Source: Sphingomonas rubra
Lineage (GTDB): Bacteria; Pseudomonadota; Alphaproteobacteria; Sphingomonadales; Sphingomonadaceae
Direction: 5' to 3'
Assembly (NCBI RefSeq): GCF_900115745.1
Contig: NZ_FOXP01000003.1
Location: 7,501-71,500 of the forward strand
Length of the DNA stretch: 64,000 bases
A program made the position numbers and the translations under genes. Shown here piece after piece: positions 47,710-57,579 of the stretch (position 1 is the first letter of the stretch; the number at the start of each line of letters is the position of its first letter). The notes beneath the pieces are model-generated. The model worked only from the letters and a program-made list of their open reading frames with translations, was not told the origin of the DNA and did not search any database.

Positions 47710-48282
47710 ATGAACAAGCCGGCCCGCATCGATCTGGCAGACGCCCGCGAGATCGCCCCTTCGTCGAAGGCGCGCTTCACGACGGCAGAGTTTCTCCACA
47801 TGGTGGAAAGCGGTGCGTTCGACGACATGAAAGTCGAACTGGTCGGGGGAGAATTGGAGCGCATGCCACCGCCGGGATCGACCCATGCCAGCCGACAGGT
47901 GAAGATCATCGTCCTGCTGAGTGCCGTTGTTTCATCGGGGCGCTTGCTCGGCGAGGTGGGGCTGGACTTGGGAGACGACACGCTGCTGGGCTGCGATCTG
48001 GCGGTGCTCCATGCGCCGGTCGAGGGTAACCGTATGGTCCTCCCCTCGGAGGTCGTCCTCGTCGTCGAGGTCGCCGAAACCACCGCGTCGCGCGATCGCG
48101 GTATGAAGCGGCTGGCTTATGCACGGGCGGACATCCCGACCTACTGGGTGGTCGACGGCAAGCTCGGCCTGACCCACGTCTACAGCGAGCCGCGCGATGG
48201 TGATTACGCGGAGATCGCGACCGTCCGGTTCGGCGAGTCGCTGGCGGTGCCCGGCACGGCTGCGACGATCACCATCGATTGA
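47710..48282 (+). CDS. Uma2 family endonuclease-like protein
   Basis: 190-aa DUF820/Uma2 protein. The N-terminal FTTAEFLHMVESGAFDDMKVELVGGELERM is the family signature. The PD-(D/E)XK-like core appears as GCDLAVLH and VVLVVEVAETTASRDRGMKRLAYARADIPTYWVVD. Restriction-like fold; the biological role is unproven and no toxin or partner gene is adjacent. It is convergent with hemA. Confidence 0.88.
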   Translation: MNKPARIDLADAREIAPSSKARFTTAEFLHMVESGAFDDMKVELVGGELERMPPPGSTHASRQVKIIVLLSAVVSSGRLLGEVGLDLGDDTLLGCDLAVLHAPVEGNRMVLPSEVVLVVEVAETTASRDRGMKRLAYARADIPTYWVVDGKLGLTHVYSEPRDGDYAEIATVRFGESLAVPGTAATITID

Positions 48283-48286
48283 CGCC

Positions 48287-49564
48287 TCAGGCTGCCTTGC
48301 GCAGCTCCAGCCGGCCCCAGATCTCGACCAGCGCGCCGGTCAACTCGCGCATCATCGCCTCGTCGTGCGCCGGGCCGGGGGTAAAGCGCAGCCGCTCGGT
48401 ACCACGCGGCACCGTGGGATAGTTGATCGGCTGCACGTACACGCCGTACTCGGCGAGCAGGATGTCGCTGATCTTCTTGGCCTTTACCGGATCGCCGACG
48501 ATCACCGGCACGATGTGCGTGTCGCCCGGCATCACCGGCAGGCCGGCTTCCGTCAGCATCGCCTTCAGCGTGGCGGCAGCGGCCTGCTGGCCCTCACGCT
48601 CGGCCGAGGACGATTTCAGGTGGCGGACGCTCGCCAACACGCCCGCGACCAGCACCGGCGACAGGCTGGTCGTGAAGATGAAGCCCGGCGCGTAGGAGCG
48701 GATCACGTCGATGATCGTGCGGTCGGCCGCGATATAGCCGCCCATCACGCCGAACGCCTTGCCCAGCGTCCCCTCGATGATCGTCAGCCGGTGCGCCACC
48801 TCGTCCCGCTCGGAGATGCCGCCGCCGCGCGCGCCGTACATCCCGACCGCGTGGACCTCGTCGCAATAGGTGAGCGCGTTGTAGCGGTCGGCCAGGTCGC
48901 AGATCGCCGCGATCGGCGCGACATCGCCTTCCATCGAGTAGACGCTCTCGAACGCGATCAGCTTGGGGACCGCGGGATCGTCGGCGGCGAGGAGCTCCTC
49001 AAGGTGCGCCAGGTCGTTGTGGCGGAACACGCGCTTCTCGCAGCCGGCGTTGCGGATGCCGGCGATCATCGAGGCATGGTTGAGCTCGTCCGAGTAGATG
49101 ATGCAGCCCGGCAGGATCTTCGCCATGGTGGCGAGCGTCGCCTCGTTCGACACGTAGCCGGAGGTGAACAACAGCGCCGCCTCCTTGCCGTGCAGGTCGG
49201 CGAGCTCGGCCTCCAGGTCGACATGGTAATGCGTGTTGCCGCCGATGTTGCGCGTGCCGCCGGAGCCGGCGCCGACATCGTGCAGCGCCTCCTCCATCGC
49301 CGCGATCACCTTGGGATGCTGGCCCATGGCAAGATAGTCGTTGGAGCACCAGACGGTGATCGGCTTGGGCCCGTTATGCCCGGCGAAGCAGCGCGCGTTG
49401 GGAAACGCGCCCTTGTTGCGCAGGATGTCGATGAAGACGCGGTAGCGCCCCTCGGCGTGGAGCCGGTCGATCGCCTGGGTGAAGACGCGCGCGTAATCGA
49501 CGCGGGGGCCCGCAGGCCGGCCGGTCAGATGGGAGCCCGTCAGGAGCGTGACGTCGGTGGTCAT
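48287..49564 (-). CDS. hemA: 5-aminolevulinate synthase
   Basis: PLP enzyme condensing succinyl-CoA and glycine to ALA, the C4 route of heme synthesis typical of alphaproteobacteria. Blocks are [48 protein letters not shown] and the PLP lysine in [15 protein letters not shown]. 425 aa with the start at 49564; the open frame upstream to 49621 is not conserved. This marker supports the taxonomic assignment. Confidence 0.97.
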   Translation of the reverse strand: MTTDVTLLTGSHLTGRPAGPRVDYARVFTQAIDRLHAEGRYRVFIDILRNKGAFPNARCFAGHNGPKPITVWCSNDYLAMGQHPKVIAAMEEALHDVGAGSGGTRNIGGNTHYHVDLEAELADLHGKEAALLFTSGYVSNEATLATMAKILPGCIIYSDELNHASMIAGIRNAGCEKRVFRHNDLAHLEELLAADDPAVPKLIAFESVYSMEGDVAPIAAICDLADRYNALTYCDEVHAVGMYGARGGGISERDEVAHRLTIIEGTLGKAFGVMGGYIAADRTIIDVIRSYAPGFIFTTSLSPVLVAGVLASVRHLKSSSAEREGQQAAAATLKAMLTEAGLPVMPGDTHIVPVIVGDPVKAKKISDILLAEYGVYVQPINYPTVPRGTERLRFTPGPAHDEAMMRELTGALVEIWGRLELRKAA

Positions 49565-49640
49565 GGTCCCGTCGCTTACCCGCGCGGAGCCCGCTTTTCC
49601 AGCGGGTTGATGTGGCCACACTGATCGGATCGCGCCACCG

Positions 49641-50432
49641 TCACAGCCGCTCGACCCGTCCGAGGCCGTAGCGGGCGAGCGCCGGGGCGAGCGCCGGGTC
49701 GGGCGTGCCGGTGAACACCGCCACGTCGTCGCTCGCCCGATCCGGCCAGCGCTGCCCCTGGGTCAGGTGCGCCACACGCCGGGCGATGCCGGGCCCGCCG
49801 TCGACGAAGGCGAGCGGCCGCGGCGCCACCGCGGCGAGCCGGTCGGCGACCAGCGGGAAATGTGTGCAGGCGTTGACCACCACGTCCATCCGCTCGGCCC
49901 CCGGTTGGTCGAGCAGCCCCGCCATCACCGCGGCGAAGCGCGCGTCAGGCAGCGTGTCGCCGCGCAGATGCGCCTCGGCCAACTCGACCAATTCGGCCGA
50001 GCCGTGACGCAGCACCAGGCAGTCGGCGGCGAAGCGGCCGGCGAGATCGTCGACATAGGCCTGGCGCACCGTGGCGCGGGTGCCGAGCACGCCGATGACG
50101 CGCGTCCTGCTCATCGCCGCCGCCGGCTTGATCGCGGGCACGGTGCCGACCACGGGCAGGTCGAGCGCGGCGCGCACCGCCGGCAGCGCGATGGTGGAGG
50201 CGGTATTGCAGGCGATCACTACCAGTCGCGGACGATACCGCTCGACCAGCCGGCCGAGCAATGCCGGCACGCGCCCCGCGATCTCCGCCTCGGTGCGGGT
50301 GCCATAGGGAAAACCGGCCGAGTCGGCGGCGTAGACGATCGGCGCGCTGGGCAGCAGCGCGCGGACCGGCGCCAAGATCGACAGACCGCCTATCCCTGAA
50401 TCGAACAACAGGATGTGGGCGGCATCGGTCAT
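49641..50432 (-). CDS. murI: Glutamate racemase
   Basis: Makes D-glutamate for peptidoglycan. The two catalytic cysteines are C75 ([10 protein letters not shown]) and C189 ([10 protein letters not shown]). The N-terminal [10 protein letters not shown] motif is also intact. 263 aa, normal. It stands alone, divergent from plsY by 100 bp. Confidence 0.96.
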   Translation of the reverse strand: MTDAAHILLFDSGIGGLSILAPVRALLPSAPIVYAADSAGFPYGTRTEAEIAGRVPALLGRLVERYRPRLVVIACNTASTIALPAVRAALDLPVVGTVPAIKPAAAMSRTRVIGVLGTRATVRQAYVDDLAGRFAADCLVLRHGSAELVELAEAHLRGDTLPDARFAAVMAGLLDQPGAERMDVVVNACTHFPLVADRLAAVAPRPLAFVDGGPGIARRVAHLTQGQRWPDRASDDVAVFTGTPDPALAPALARYGLGRVERL

Positions 50433-50532
50433 CGCGTCGCCTTAGCCGCCCGGCGGGGCGATCGTCACGCCTGATCCAGATCGATGGACAATCGATCCGT
50501 TCCGGCTATGATCCGCAGCGACACGGGGAAGA

Positions 50533-51138
50533 ATGCACACGGAAATTCTCTGGATCGCGCCCACGGCGGCGCTGCTGATCGGCTATCTGCTCGGGTCGAT
50601 TCCGTTCGGCGTCATCCTGACGCGGGTGGCCGGTGCCGGCGACCTGCGCACGATCGGATCGGGCAATATCGGCGCCACCAACGTGCTGCGCACCGGTCGC
50701 AAGGGGCTGGCCGCGGCGACGCTGCTGCTCGATCTGCTGAAAGGGCTCGCCGCTGTGCTGGTCGTCGCGCACCTGTTCCCGGGGGACGAGGCGCTCGCCG
50801 CGGCCGGCGCGTTCATCGGCCACTGCTATCCCGTGTGGCTGCGTTTCCGCGGCGGCAAGGGGGTCGCCACGCTGATGGGGATCGTGCTGGCGCTGCACTG
50901 GCCGGCCGGCCTGGTCTACGCCGCGGTGTGGCTGGGGCTGCTCGCCGCGGTGCGCATCTCCGCGGTGGCGGGCATGGCCGCGGCGGCCAGCGCCCCCCTC
51001 GCTGCGGCGCTGATGGGGCAGTTCGATCTGGTGCTGCTGCTGCTGGCGCTCGCGCTAATCGTGTTGTGGAAGCACGGCGACAATATCGAGCGGCTGCTGG
51101 CAGGAACCGAGCCGCGCATCGGACGCGCAAAAGGTTGA
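50533..51138 (+). CDS. plsY: Glycerol-3-phosphate 1-O-acyltransferase PlsY
   Basis: Inner-membrane enzyme that transfers acyl from acyl-phosphate to glycerol-3-phosphate, the first step of phospholipid synthesis. Five membrane segments are expected. Signature blocks are LLGSIPFGVILTR, GSGNIGATNVLRTG and FRGGKGVATLMG. 201 aa. A GGGGAAGA precedes the ATG. Its TGA overlaps a TTG start of dprA. Confidence 0.96.
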   Translation: MHTEILWIAPTAALLIGYLLGSIPFGVILTRVAGAGDLRTIGSGNIGATNVLRTGRKGLAAATLLLDLLKGLAAVLVVAHLFPGDEALAAAGAFIGHCYPVWLRFRGGKGVATLMGIVLALHWPAGLVYAAVWLGLLAAVRISAVAGMAAAASAPLAAALMGQFDLVLLLLALALIVLWKHGDNIERLLAGTEPRIGRAKG

Positions 51139-52274
51139 GCGATCACGGGTCGAATGACGAGCGCGCGCGGAGGCCGGCGGACGCGCTCGCGCGCCTCCGG
51201 CTGATCCGCACCGCCGGCGTCGGCCCGGTCGCCTACGCGCAGCTGCTCGCCCGTTTCGGTAACGCCGAGGCGGCGCTCGACGCGCTGCCGCGGCTCGCCC
51301 GGCGGGGTGGCGGCGGACCGCCGCGGGTCGCCGAGGAAGCGCTGGTGCGCCGCGAGGCGGAGCGGGTCGGCGCGCTGGGCGCGCGCTACCTGTTCCTCGG
51401 CACGCCCGAATACCCGCCGCTGCTGGCCGAGATCGACGACGCGCCGCCGGTGCTGGTGGTGCGCGGGGACGAGGCACTCGCGGCGCGGCCGTGCGTGGCG
51501 ATCGTCGGCGCGCGCAACGCCTCCGCCGCCGCCTGCCGCTTCGCGCGCGGGCTGGCGCACGAGATCGCCGGCGAGGGAGTGTCGGTCGTCTCCGGCCTGG
51601 CGCGCGGCATCGACACCGCGGCGCACGTCGGCGCACTCGGCATCGATGGAGCGGGCGGCACCGTGGCGGTGATCGCCGGCGGCATCGACGTGGCCTATCC
51701 GCCGGAGAATGGCGCATTGCAGGAGCAGGTGGCGGAACAAGGCCTGCTGATCGCCGAGCAACCACCCGGCACGGAACCCCGCGCGCGCCACTTCCCCTAT
51801 CGCAACCGCATCATCTCCGGCGTGTCGTCGGGAACGCTGGTGGTGGAGGCGGTGATGAAGTCCGGCTCGCTCATCACTGCGCGGCTGGCGGGCGAGCAGG
51901 GGCGCGAGGTCATGGCGGTGCCCGGCAGCCCGCTCGATCCGCGCAGCGCCGGCTGCAACGGCCTGATCCGCGACGGCGCCACGCTGGTCCAGTCCTCCGC
52001 CGACGTGCTGGAGCTGATCCGTCCCTTCGCCGGACCCGGATCGGTCGGCGTCCGCGCGCCCCTCGGCCGCTACGACGGCCCACCGCCGGAGGACGCGAGC
52101 GACGCCGACCGCCGCGCGGTGACGGCGTTGCTCGGCCCCGTGCCGGTGTCGGTGGACGAATTGATCCGTCAGGCGGGCCGGCCGCCCGCGGTGGTGCAGA
52201 CGGTGCTGCTGGAACTCGAACTCGCCGGCCGCGTCGAGCGGCACGCCGGCGGGCGCGTCAGCCTCGCGGCTTGA
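51135..52274 (+). CDS. dprA: DNA-processing protein DprA
   Basis: Loads RecA on incoming single-stranded DNA in transformation. The Rossmann core shows VAIVGARNASAAACRFARGLA, VVSGLARGIDTAAHVGAL and AVPGSPLDPRSAGCNGLIRDGA. A C-terminal winged-helix part (DELIRQAGRPPAVVQTVLLELE) is also present. A TTG at 51135, in a TTGA overlap with plsY, gives 379 aa, and no ATG lies in frame nearby. The gene appears intact. Confidence 0.93.
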   Translation: MSDHGSNDERARRPADALARLRLIRTAGVGPVAYAQLLARFGNAEAALDALPRLARRGGGGPPRVAEEALVRREAERVGALGARYLFLGTPEYPPLLAEIDDAPPVLVVRGDEALAARPCVAIVGARNASAAACRFARGLAHEIAGEGVSVVSGLARGIDTAAHVGALGIDGAGGTVAVIAGGIDVAYPPENGALQEQVAEQGLLIAEQPPGTEPRARHFPYRNRIISGVSSGTLVVEAVMKSGSLITARLAGEQGREVMAVPGSPLDPRSAGCNGLIRDGATLVQSSADVLELIRPFAGPGSVGVRAPLGRYDGPPPEDASDADRRAVTALLGPVPVSVDELIRQAGRPPAVVQTVLLELELAGRVERHAGGRVSLAA

Positions 52275-52333
52275 CGAGGCGGCCCCGGCCTCCCCACCCT
52301 CGCGCGTACACGTAAGGACCACCAGTAGCGCCC

Positions 52334-54895
52334 ATGCAGCTCGTCATCGTCGAATCACCCGCCAAGGCCAAGACCATCGAGAAGTATCTCGGGTCGGATT
52401 ACCGCGTCCTCGCCTCCTACGGTCACGTCCGCGACCTGCCGCCCAAGGACGGGTCGGTGAACCCCGACGAGGGGTTCGCGATGGAGTGGGAGAATTACGC
52501 GGACAAGGCCAAGCAGCTGAAGGCCATCGCGGATCTCGCCAAGACCGCCGACCGCCTGATCCTGGCGACCGACCCCGATCGCGAGGGCGAGGCGATCTCG
52601 TGGCACGTGCAGGAGGTGCTGCGCGGTCGCCGCGCGCTGCCGAAAGACGTGCAGCGGGTGACGTTCAACGCGATCACCAAGCAGGCGGTGACGAGCGCGA
52701 TGCAGGCGCCGCGCGAGCTGGATACCGACCTGATCGACGCGTACCGGGCGCGGCGCGCGCTCGATTACCTCGTCGGCTTCACCCTGTCGCCGGTACTGTG
52801 GCGCAAGCTGCCCGGCGCCAAATCGGCCGGGCGCGTCCAGTCGGTGGCACTGCGCCTGATCGTCGAGCGCGAGCGCGAGATCGAGGCGTTCCGCGCGCAG
52901 GAATATTGGTCGGTGACGGCCGCGATGGAGCATGACGGCACGCTGTTCGCCGCGCGCCTCGTCCAATGGGAGGGCAGGAAGCTCGACCGCCTGTCGATCG
53001 GCAACGAGGGCGACGCGCTGCGCGCCAAGGCCGATGTCGAGGCGGGTCGCTTCTCGGTCCAGTCGGTCGAGACCAAGCCCGGCACGCGCAACCCGCCGCC
53101 GCCCTTCACCACCTCGACCCTCCAGCAGGAGGCGGCGCGCAAGCTCGGCTTCTCGGCCGACCATACGATGCGGATCGCGCAGGGCCTCTACGAGGATGGC
53201 GCGATCACCTATATGCGGACCGACGGCGTGCAGATGGACGGTTCCGCCATCTCGGCCGCGCGCAAGGCGATCGCCGATCGCTACGATGCACATTACGTGC
53301 CGGACAAGCCGCGCCAGTACCAGACCAAGGCCAAGAACGCGCAGGAAGCGCACGAGGCGATCCGGCCGACGGATTTCTCGAAGGACAAGGTCGGCGGGGG
53401 CGATCACGCGCGCCTGTACGACCTCGTCTTCAAGCGCGCGCTCGCGAGCCAGATGGCCTCGGCGCGGTTCGAGCGAACGACGGTGGAGATGGCCGACGGC
53501 ACTGGCCGCCACCTGCTGCGCGCGACCGGCCAGGTGGTGCTCTTCCCCGGCTATCTCGCGCTCTACGAGGAAGGCCAGGACGATTCGGCCGACGAAGAGA
53601 GCCGCCGCCTGCCGAGGATGCGCGAGGGCGATGCGCCGGCGAAGAAGCAGGTCGACGCCGAGCAGCATTTCACCCAGCCGCCGCCGCGCTTCTCGGAAGC
53701 CAGCCTCGTCAAGCGAATGGAGGAACTCGGCATCGGCCGCCCCTCCACCTACGCGTCGATCATCAAGACGCTGAAGGACCGCGCCTACGTGCGGCTGGAG
53801 AAGAACCGCTTCTTCGCCGAGGAGAGCGGGCGGCTGGTGACGGCGTTCCTAGAGCGGTTCTTCCTGAAATATGTCGGCTTCGACTACACCGCCGACCTGG
53901 AGGAGGAGCTGGACGACGTTTCCGGCGGGCGGGCGCAGTGGCAGGCGGTGCTCGACGCCTTCTGGCGCGAGTTCAAGCCGCTGACCTCCGAGGTGATGGA
54001 GCAGCAGCCCTCGGCGATCACCGCCGAGCTCGATATATTCCTCGCACCGTACCTTTTCCCGGAGCGGGCCGACGGCGCCGACCCGCGGCTCTGCCCCAAT
54101 TGCGGCGAGGGCAAGCTGGCGCTGCGCGGCGGCCGGTTCGGCGCGTTCGTCGCCTGCTCCAACTATCCCGAGTGCAAGTTCACCCGCCGCTTCGCGCAAG
54201 GCGGCGAGAATGCGGAAGGGGATAGCGGCCCGGAAACGCTCGGCCAGGACCCGGAGACCGGGCTGCCGGTGGAGCGCAAGTCGGGGCGGTTCGGCCCGTA
54301 CATCCAGCTCGGCGAGGGCAAGGAGGCGAAGCGCGCGTCGATCCCCAAGGATCTGCCCGGCGACCTCGACCTCGAATGGGCGCTGAAGCTGCTCAGCCTG
54401 CCGCGCACGATCGGCGCGCATCCGGAGACGGGCGAGCCGATCACCGCTTCGATCGGTCGCTACGGCCCATATCTCGCGCATTCGGGCAAATATGCGCGGT
54501 TGCAATCGACTGCCGACGTGTTCGAGACGGGGATGAACGCTGCGGTGGTCAAGCTCGCCGAGGCGGCGGCAGGTGGCGGGCGCCCGCAGCGCGGTGCCGC
54601 CCGCGCGCCCTTGAAGGAACTCGGCAAGCATCCGCGTACCGAGCTGGACATCAAGCTGATGGAAGGCCGCTACGGCCCCTACGTCACCGACGGCGAGACC
54701 AACGCGACGCTGCCCAAATCGATCACGCCCGACGAGCTGACGCTGGAGGAGGCCGCCTCGCTCCTCGACGCGCGCGCGGCGGCGGCGCCCAAGCCGAAGA
54801 AGAAGGCTGCTAAGAAGGCGCCGGCGAAGAAGGCCGCCGCCAAGCCCGCCGCGAAGAAGGCACCGGCCAAGAAGACGGCGGCGAAGAAGGACTAA
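52334..54895 (+). CDS. topA: DNA topoisomerase I
   Basis: Type IA topoisomerase relaxing negative supercoils. It has an N-terminal TOPRIM domain (MQLVIVESPAKAKTIEKYLG; ATDPDREGEAISWH) and the nucleophile Y293 in ITYMRTDGVQM. A C4 zinc-finger follows (CPNCGEGKLALRGGRFGAFV to CSNYPEC). Topo C-terminal repeats (GRYGPYLAH, GRYGPYVTDG) lead to a Lys/Ala/Pro-rich tail. 853 aa. The lysine-rich tail is usual in this group. Confidence 0.97.
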   Translation: MQLVIVESPAKAKTIEKYLGSDYRVLASYGHVRDLPPKDGSVNPDEGFAMEWENYADKAKQLKAIADLAKTADRLILATDPDREGEAISWHVQEVLRGRRALPKDVQRVTFNAITKQAVTSAMQAPRELDTDLIDAYRARRALDYLVGFTLSPVLWRKLPGAKSAGRVQSVALRLIVEREREIEAFRAQEYWSVTAAMEHDGTLFAARLVQWEGRKLDRLSIGNEGDALRAKADVEAGRFSVQSVETKPGTRNPPPPFTTSTLQQEAARKLGFSADHTMRIAQGLYEDGAITYMRTDGVQMDGSAISAARKAIADRYDAHYVPDKPRQYQTKAKNAQEAHEAIRPTDFSKDKVGGGDHARLYDLVFKRALASQMASARFERTTVEMADGTGRHLLRATGQVVLFPGYLALYEEGQDDSADEESRRLPRMREGDAPAKKQVDAEQHFTQPPPRFSEASLVKRMEELGIGRPSTYASIIKTLKDRAYVRLEKNRFFAEESGRLVTAFLERFFLKYVGFDYTADLEEELDDVSGGRAQWQAVLDAFWREFKPLTSEVMEQQPSAITAELDIFLAPYLFPERADGADPRLCPNCGEGKLALRGGRFGAFVACSNYPECKFTRRFAQGGENAEGDSGPETLGQDPETGLPVERKSGRFGPYIQLGEGKEAKRASIPKDLPGDLDLEWALKLLSLPRTIGAHPETGEPITASIGRYGPYLAHSGKYARLQSTADVFETGMNAAVVKLAEAAAGGGRPQRGAARAPLKELGKHPRTELDIKLMEGRYGPYVTDGETNATLPKSITPDELTLEEAASLLDARAAAAPKPKKKAAKKAPAKKAAAKPAAKKAPAKKTAAKKD

Positions 54896-54902
54896 CCCGC
54901 GC

Positions 54903-54986
54903 CGTCATCCCGGGCTCGTCCCGGGGTCCAGGGCCCCGCAGCGTACCGTCCGTAACCCTGGATGCCGGGACGAGCCCGGCATGACG
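54903..54986. repeat. REP-like palindrome, family C (copy 4)
   Basis: The arms are cgtcatcccgggctcgtccc and gggacgagcccggcatgacg. It lies 8 bp after the topA stop codon, between convergent topA and the GST gene, and may contribute a transcription-ending stem. Confidence 0.9.
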
Positions 54987-54993
54987 AAGATGG

Positions 54994-55845
54994 TCAGCTC
55001 GCCGCCCGCTCGAAATCGTTGGCCGAGTGCCGTTCGGCCAGCTGCTCCTTGGGCGCGCCTGTCACGCGATTGACCCGCCGCCCCCGCTTCACCGCCGGCC
55101 GCTCGGCGATCTCCTCGGCCCAGCGCATGACGTTGGCATAGCTCGCCGAGTCGAGGAACGTCGCCGCCTCGTACACCTGGTTCAGCGCGAGCTGCCCGTA
55201 CCAGGGCCAGATCGCCATGTCGGCGATGGTGTAGTCCGCGCCCGCGATGTAGCGGTGCTCGCCCAGCTGCCGATCGAGCACGTCGAGCTGCCGCTTCGCC
55301 TCCATCGCGTAGCGGTCGATCGCATACTCGATCTTGGTCGGGGCATAGGCGTAGAAATGGCCGAAGCCGCCGCCCAGCAGCGGCCCCGCGCCCATCTGCC
55401 AGAACAGCCAGTTGAGCGTCTCCGTGCGCCCGGCATGGTCGGCCGGCAGAAACGCGCCGAACTTCTCGGCGAGGTAGAGCAGGATCGCACCCGATTCGAA
55501 CACGCGCACGGGTGTGGGATCACTGTGATCGACCAGCGCCGGGATCTTGGAATTGGGATTCGCGCCGACGAAGCCGCTGCCGAACTGATCGCCCTCGCTG
55601 ATGCGGATCAGCCAGGCGTCGTACTCCGCGCCGGCGTGGCCGGCGGCGAGCAGTTCCTCCAGCATCACCGTCACCTTGACCCCGTTGGGCGTCGCCAGCG
55701 AGTAGAGCTGGAGCGGGTGCTCGCCCAGCGGCAGCTCGCGGTCGAAGCGCGGCCCCGCGGTCGGCCGGTTGATCGAGGCGAAGGCGCCGCCGTTCTCGCC
55801 GGTCTGCCGCCACACCGTCGGCGGCTGGTAACCCTTGTTGCTCAT
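54994..55845 (-). CDS. yghU: Glutathione S-transferase-like protein, YghU family
   Basis: 283-aa Nu-class GST/disulfide-bond oxidoreductase. An N-terminal extension (YQPPTVWRQTGENGGAFASI) precedes the thioredoxin-like part (HPLQLYSLATPNGVKVTVML, SKIPALVDHS). The C-terminal helical domain carries WPWYGQLALNQVYEAATFLD. The ATG at 55845 is chosen because upstream in-frame sequence is antisense to the methyltransferase gene. It likely uses glutathione for disulfide or peroxide reduction. Confidence 0.92.
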   Translation of the reverse strand: MSNKGYQPPTVWRQTGENGGAFASINRPTAGPRFDRELPLGEHPLQLYSLATPNGVKVTVMLEELLAAGHAGAEYDAWLIRISEGDQFGSGFVGANPNSKIPALVDHSDPTPVRVFESGAILLYLAEKFGAFLPADHAGRTETLNWLFWQMGAGPLLGGGFGHFYAYAPTKIEYAIDRYAMEAKRQLDVLDRQLGEHRYIAGADYTIADMAIWPWYGQLALNQVYEAATFLDSASYANVMRWAEEIAERPAVKRGRRVNRVTGAPKEQLAERHSANDFERAAS

Positions 55846-55935
55846 ACCCGTGCACTCCCGTGTGGCGGCGGTGCCCGCTTGCGCGCGCCGCCGATATCTG
55901 GTCCCGTCCGCCCCAAGATCAGGAGAGAGAAGCCC

Positions 55936-56736
55936 ATGAACAAGATGTTCGCCGCGCTCGTCGTCACCGCGCTCGCCATGCCCACCGCCGCGGTCGTCGC
56001 GCAGAAGGCCTCGCCCGCGATCGCCGCGGCCGTCGCCGACGCCCACCGCACCCCCGCCAACCGTGCGCGCGACCGGTATCGCCACCCGGCCGAGACGCTC
56101 GCCTTTTTCGGCATCCGCCCCGACCAGACGGTGGTCGAGTTCCAGCCTTCGGGCGGCTGGTACACCGAGATCCTGGCACCGATGCTCAGCGCCAAGGGCC
56201 GCTATATCGGCCTGACCGGCACCTCGCAGCGCGCGCGCGACGGCTTCGCCGCCGTGCTGGCGAAGGGAGGCGACCGCTACCGCGGCGCCACCGCGGCGAC
56301 ACTGGACGCAGGCGCGGGCACCTCCACCGTTCCCGACGGATCGGCGGACGTGGTGTTGACCTTCCGCAACGTCCACAACCTCATCATGGCCGGCGGCGGC
56401 AACGCGGAGAATGCGTTCAAGGCGTTCTACCGCATGCTGAAACCCGGCGGCACGCTGGGCGTCGTCGACCATCGCCTGCCCGAGAATGCCGATGCAGCGG
56501 CCGAGATGAAGAGCGGTTACCTCAAGCGTTCCACCGTCGTGCGGCTGGCCGAGCAGGCCGGATTCCGCTTGGCGGGCGAGAGCAAGGTCAACGCCAACGC
56601 TCGCGACACGCACGACTGGCCGGAAGGCGTGTGGACGCTGCCGCCCTCGCTGCGGCTGGGCGACAAGGACCGGGCCAAGTACCTCGCGATCGGCGAGAGC
56701 GACCGGATGACGCTGCGCTTCGTGAAGGCGCGCTGA
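55936..56736 (+). CDS. Exported methyltransferase-like (class I SAM fold) protein
   Basis: 266 aa. The N-terminal MNKMFAALVVTALAMPTAAVVAQ is a clear signal peptide. The rest resembles class I methyltransferases (TVVEFQPSGGWYTEILAPML, then MLKPGGTLGVVDHRL), but the motif I glycine pattern reads QPSGGWY. The predicted export is odd, since SAM is not expected in the periplasm. It may be a ligand-binding relative or an enzyme with another donor. A GGAGAGAGA ribosome site lies upstream. Confidence 0.82.
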   Translation: MNKMFAALVVTALAMPTAAVVAQKASPAIAAAVADAHRTPANRARDRYRHPAETLAFFGIRPDQTVVEFQPSGGWYTEILAPMLSAKGRYIGLTGTSQRARDGFAAVLAKGGDRYRGATAATLDAGAGTSTVPDGSADVVLTFRNVHNLIMAGGGNAENAFKAFYRMLKPGGTLGVVDHRLPENADAAAEMKSGYLKRSTVVRLAEQAGFRLAGESKVNANARDTHDWPEGVWTLPPSLRLGDKDRAKYLAIGESDRMTLRFVKAR

Positions 56737-56748
56737 ACGTTCCCATCT

Positions 56749-56834
56749 CGGTCACCCCGGGCTCGATCCGAGGTCCAGGGTCAAGCAGCGGCGGCGCTTG
56801 TGGCTCTGGATGCCGGGACGAGCCCGGCATGACG
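56749..56834. repeat. REP-like palindrome, family C (copy 5)
   Basis: The arms are cggtcaccccgggctcgatc (diverged) and gggacgagcccggcatgacg. It lies between the convergent methyltransferase-like and tesA genes. Confidence 0.88.
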
Positions 56835-56840
56835 GGAGTG

Positions 56841-57551
56841 TCAGCTGGTGTCCTTCGCCAGCGCTGCCCTCACCAGCGGCGCCACCCGATCGGCGATGCG
56901 GTCCACCCCCGTCGCGTTGGGATGCACCCGGTCGGCCTGCATCAGCGCCGGATCGCCGATCACGCCGTCGAGGATGAACGGGTACAGCACGCCGTCGTAC
57001 CGCTTGGCGAGGTCGGGCCAGATCGCATCGAACGAGGCGACGTAAGCCGGCCCCAGATTCGGCGGCGCCTTCATCCCCGTCAGCAGCACCGGGATCTTGC
57101 GCCGGCGCAGCTCGTCCAGCATCGCGGTCATGTTGGCCCGCGTCTCCGCGACCGGCAACTGGCGCAGCACGTCGTTGCCGCCGAGACCCAGCATGACCAG
57201 TTCGGGCGGCTTGTCCATGTTGTCGAGCACGAAGGCGAGCCGCTGCCGCCCGGCCGCAGTGGTGTCGCCCGACACGCCGGCGTTGACGACGCGCGCGTTG
57301 ATCCCCTCGGCGCGCAGCCGTGCCTCGATCACCGCCGGCAGGCTCTGCCCACGGTCGAGCCCGTAGCCGGCGTAGAGGCTGTCGCCGAACGCCAGCACCT
57401 CTCGCTCCGGCCCGATCGGCGTTGCCGCCGCCGCGGGCGTCGCCGTCCCGCTCGGGACGTCGCTCGCCGCGGGGAGCGGTTGCGACGGCGGCGCGTTGCA
57501 CGCCGACAGCGCCAGCGATAGCGCCATGACGGTTGCCGCATCGCGGCGCAT
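56841..57551 (-). CDS. tesA: Arylesterase / TesA-like GDSL hydrolase, lipoprotein
   Basis: 236 aa SGNH hydrolase. Block I is VLAFGDSLYAGYGLD (catalytic Ser), block II glycine in NAGVSGDTTAAGR, block III LGGNDVLR, and block V contains DRVHPNATG (Asp and His). The N-terminus has a lipobox ending at C18 (LALSAC). It is divergent from the YbbA/YbbP ABC genes, a conserved neighbourhood in many proteobacteria. The ATG at 57551 gives the best signal peptide. Confidence 0.9.
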   Translation of the reverse strand: MRRDAATVMALSLALSACNAPPSQPLPAASDVPSGTATPAAAATPIGPEREVLAFGDSLYAGYGLDRGQSLPAVIEARLRAEGINARVVNAGVSGDTTAAGRQRLAFVLDNMDKPPELVMLGLGGNDVLRQLPVAETRANMTAMLDELRRRKIPVLLTGMKAPPNLGPAYVASFDAIWPDLAKRYDGVLYPFILDGVIGDPALMQADRVHPNATGVDRIADRVAPLVRAALAKDTS

Positions 57552-57579
57552 CCTCTCGACCAAGGCAGACCCTTTCCCA

